Below, piece after piece: positions 34,050 to 34,843 of a stretch of 34,843 nt of DNA; position 1 is the first letter of the stretch; each line of letters begins with the position of its first letter. The stretch spans positions 1 to 34,843 of the forward strand of contig MDTP02000064.1 of the NCBI GenBank assembly GCA_001714685.2, given 5' to 3'. Source of the DNA: Methanosarcina sp. Ant1. Its GTDB lineage: Archaea > Halobacteriota > Methanosarcinia > Methanosarcinales > Methanosarcinaceae. The translations under genes were made by a program, and so were the position numbers. The notes under the pieces were generated by a model. It saw only the letters and a list, made by a program, of their open reading frames with translations. It was not told the origin of the DNA and searched no databases.

Positions 34050-34295
34050 TCACTTCGCCAGTTTTTTTACCATATTAGTAATTCCCTGCAATGAGTCAAA
34101 ATTTTCCGGTGTCAGCATCTCTTCAGGAATTTCAATAGAATATTTCTCACTGATATAGTCCATGAGTTCAAGCAGACCAATGGAATCTATGACACCCTTC
34201 TGAGTAAGGGAGTCATTATCTTCCAAGTTGGTGCCCTTGTCCATAAAAGAGTTAGCTTTCAAATAATCTACTATAACATTTTTTATCTGTTCCAT
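34050..34295 (-). CDS. acyl carrier protein
   Basis: An 81-residue carrier protein from ATG 34295, which has GGGGAT about six bases upstream; longer frames to 34346 would add a non-conserved leader. The phosphopantetheine site DSIGLLELMDYIS gives Ser38, and the four-helix pattern with acidic helix II (DYISEKYSIEIPEEM) is clear. ACPs of this size load acyl or aminoacyl groups. Archaea have few ACPs because they do not make fatty acids by a type II synthase as bacteria do, so a lone ACP with a dedicated ligase points to secondary metabolism or surface modification. It is the promoter-proximal gene of a tightly packed four-gene unit. Confidence 0.9.
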   Translation of the reverse strand: MEQIKNVIVDYLKANSFMDKGTNLEDNDSLTQKGVIDSIGLLELMDYISEKYSIEIPEEMLTPENFDSLQGITNMVKKLAK

Positions 34296-34780
34296 ATATC
34301 GTATCCCCTTTGCTTTCATTTGTTTGGCATCGATTGTGAGTAACACACCTCTATTCCCTTGTAGTCTGAAAGCCCATTGCTAGTTATGCGATACAACTAT
34401 ATAAATAATTTGAGGCTATTTGCTCGCAAGATAAAATTATGCACAAAAAATTAGATATAAAGAGAATGCTGTAAAAGTGGCAGATGAATGTGCTTTAAAG
34501 AAAATAAATTTAGTATAGATAGACCAGCATGTCATAAAATATAGATATGAACTATCTAATATTATATAGACGATAGAAGCACTTAACACAGTAGATTTAA
34601 ATTAAGAGATTATAACAATTTAATAAGGTGGAAAAAACAAGTTTTTAATAAAATTTATTAAGTACAGCCACTTCATTGGATCTTTATTTGTAACTATTCA
34701 GATAGCCTTTCAAAGGCTACAATTTTTTCTCGTTTCGAGGAAAAATTGCATATAAATTGAATCCTATTTGTTTCGTTATT
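34296..34780. other. AT-rich promoter region of the ACP cluster and edge of a mobile element
   Basis: Minus-strand ATTTATATA at 34398-34406 is a good TATA box for the ACP operon, about 100 bases before its start codon. No gene lies here. A perfect hairpin TAGCCTTT/AAAGGCTA at 34703-34719 followed by a T-run is at the right side, 60 bases before the transposase-like start; it is either a terminator or part of an insertion element end. Confidence 0.5.
34398..34406 (-). promoter_or_regulatory. TATA box of the ACP operon
   Basis: ATTTATATA on the minus strand lies about 100 bases before the ACP ATG. With an archaeal spacing of about 25 bases, transcription would begin near 34375, leaving a leader of about 80 bases with the GGGGAT ribosome binding site. 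Confidence 0.5.
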
Positions 34781-34843
34781 ATGCTTACACGTGAAGAGAT
34801 TTTTGTTATCTATGAAGCTGGTCCTGAAGCTGTAATTTCTGTA
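34781..34843 (+). CDS. transposase N-terminus, IS66-like, cut by window end
   Basis: The window ends 21 codons into an open frame starting ATG 34781: MLTREEIFVIYEAGPEAVIS. This resembles the helical N-terminus of IS66-type transposases in archaea (REEI, then YE.GPEAV). A TATA-like GCATATAAA lies about 30 bases upstream and would be part of the element. Identification rests on these few residues only. Confidence 0.5.
   Translation, partial: MLTREEIFVIYEAGPEAVISV

Overview
The window reads as Methanosarcina-type chromosome (methanogenic archaeon). Supporting marks are archaeal information-processing genes (aIF2-gamma, Rpo7/RpoE1, Spt4, eL24-like S24e, S27ae, archaeal PheT, RNase HII), a glycerol-1-phosphate dehydrogenase for archaeal lipids, the archaeal FAICAR synthetase PurP, a fused Kae1-Bud32 gene as found in Methanosarcina, several methanogen-restricted families (DUF2111, DUF2150, UPF0179, DUF63), TATA-like promoters, purine-rich ribosome binding sites with frequent TTG/GTG starts, and long AT-rich intergenic stretches. 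The species cannot be fixed from sequence alone.

Layout. 1-1556: AT-rich, one hypothetical gene and decayed coding sequence. 1557-4035: pheT (minus) and rnhB (plus), divergent. 4323-10560: accessory zone with a secreted NosD-like beta-helix protein, a truncated second copy cut exactly at an inverted repeat, a zinc-finger-like gene remnant, a TPR protein, a methyltransferase pseudogene with several lesions, a DUF2111 gene, and a frameshifted IS110-family transposase with a foldable segment upstream that is a candidate bridge RNA. 10560-11184: structured leader-like DNA ahead of a well-formed 41-codon charged small protein. 11424-17656: conserved housekeeping genes (DUF2150, UPF0179, egsA, DUF63, SpoIIM-like, purP).

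18030-24135 is the conserved archaeal translation/transcription cluster: eif2g, PIN-domain gene, rpoE1, spt4, GTP-dependent dephospho-CoA kinase, rps24e, rps27ae, then after a terminator kae1-bud32 and an XTP/dITP pyrophosphatase. Many of these genes overlap or abut. 24207-28450 holds two poorly characterised genes, a ferredoxin plus cyclase-family pair divergent from a radical SAM gene, and a YdjM-like membrane protein.

28469-34295 is the most unusual part. On the minus strand, in transcription order, are a free-standing acyl carrier protein, an AMP-forming ligase, a PP-loop N-acetyl-sugar-amidotransferase-like enzyme, a NadE-like amidating enzyme with a large insert, a DUF362 protein with two 4Fe-4S motifs, and a hexapeptide-repeat acyltransferase. 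The first four are tightly packed and look like one operon. Archaea generally lack ACP-based fatty acid synthesis, so this looks like a carrier-protein-dependent acyl or aminoacyl pathway, possibly decorating a surface sugar or making a small metabolite. That function is inferred. The window ends in the first codons of what looks like an IS66-type transposase.
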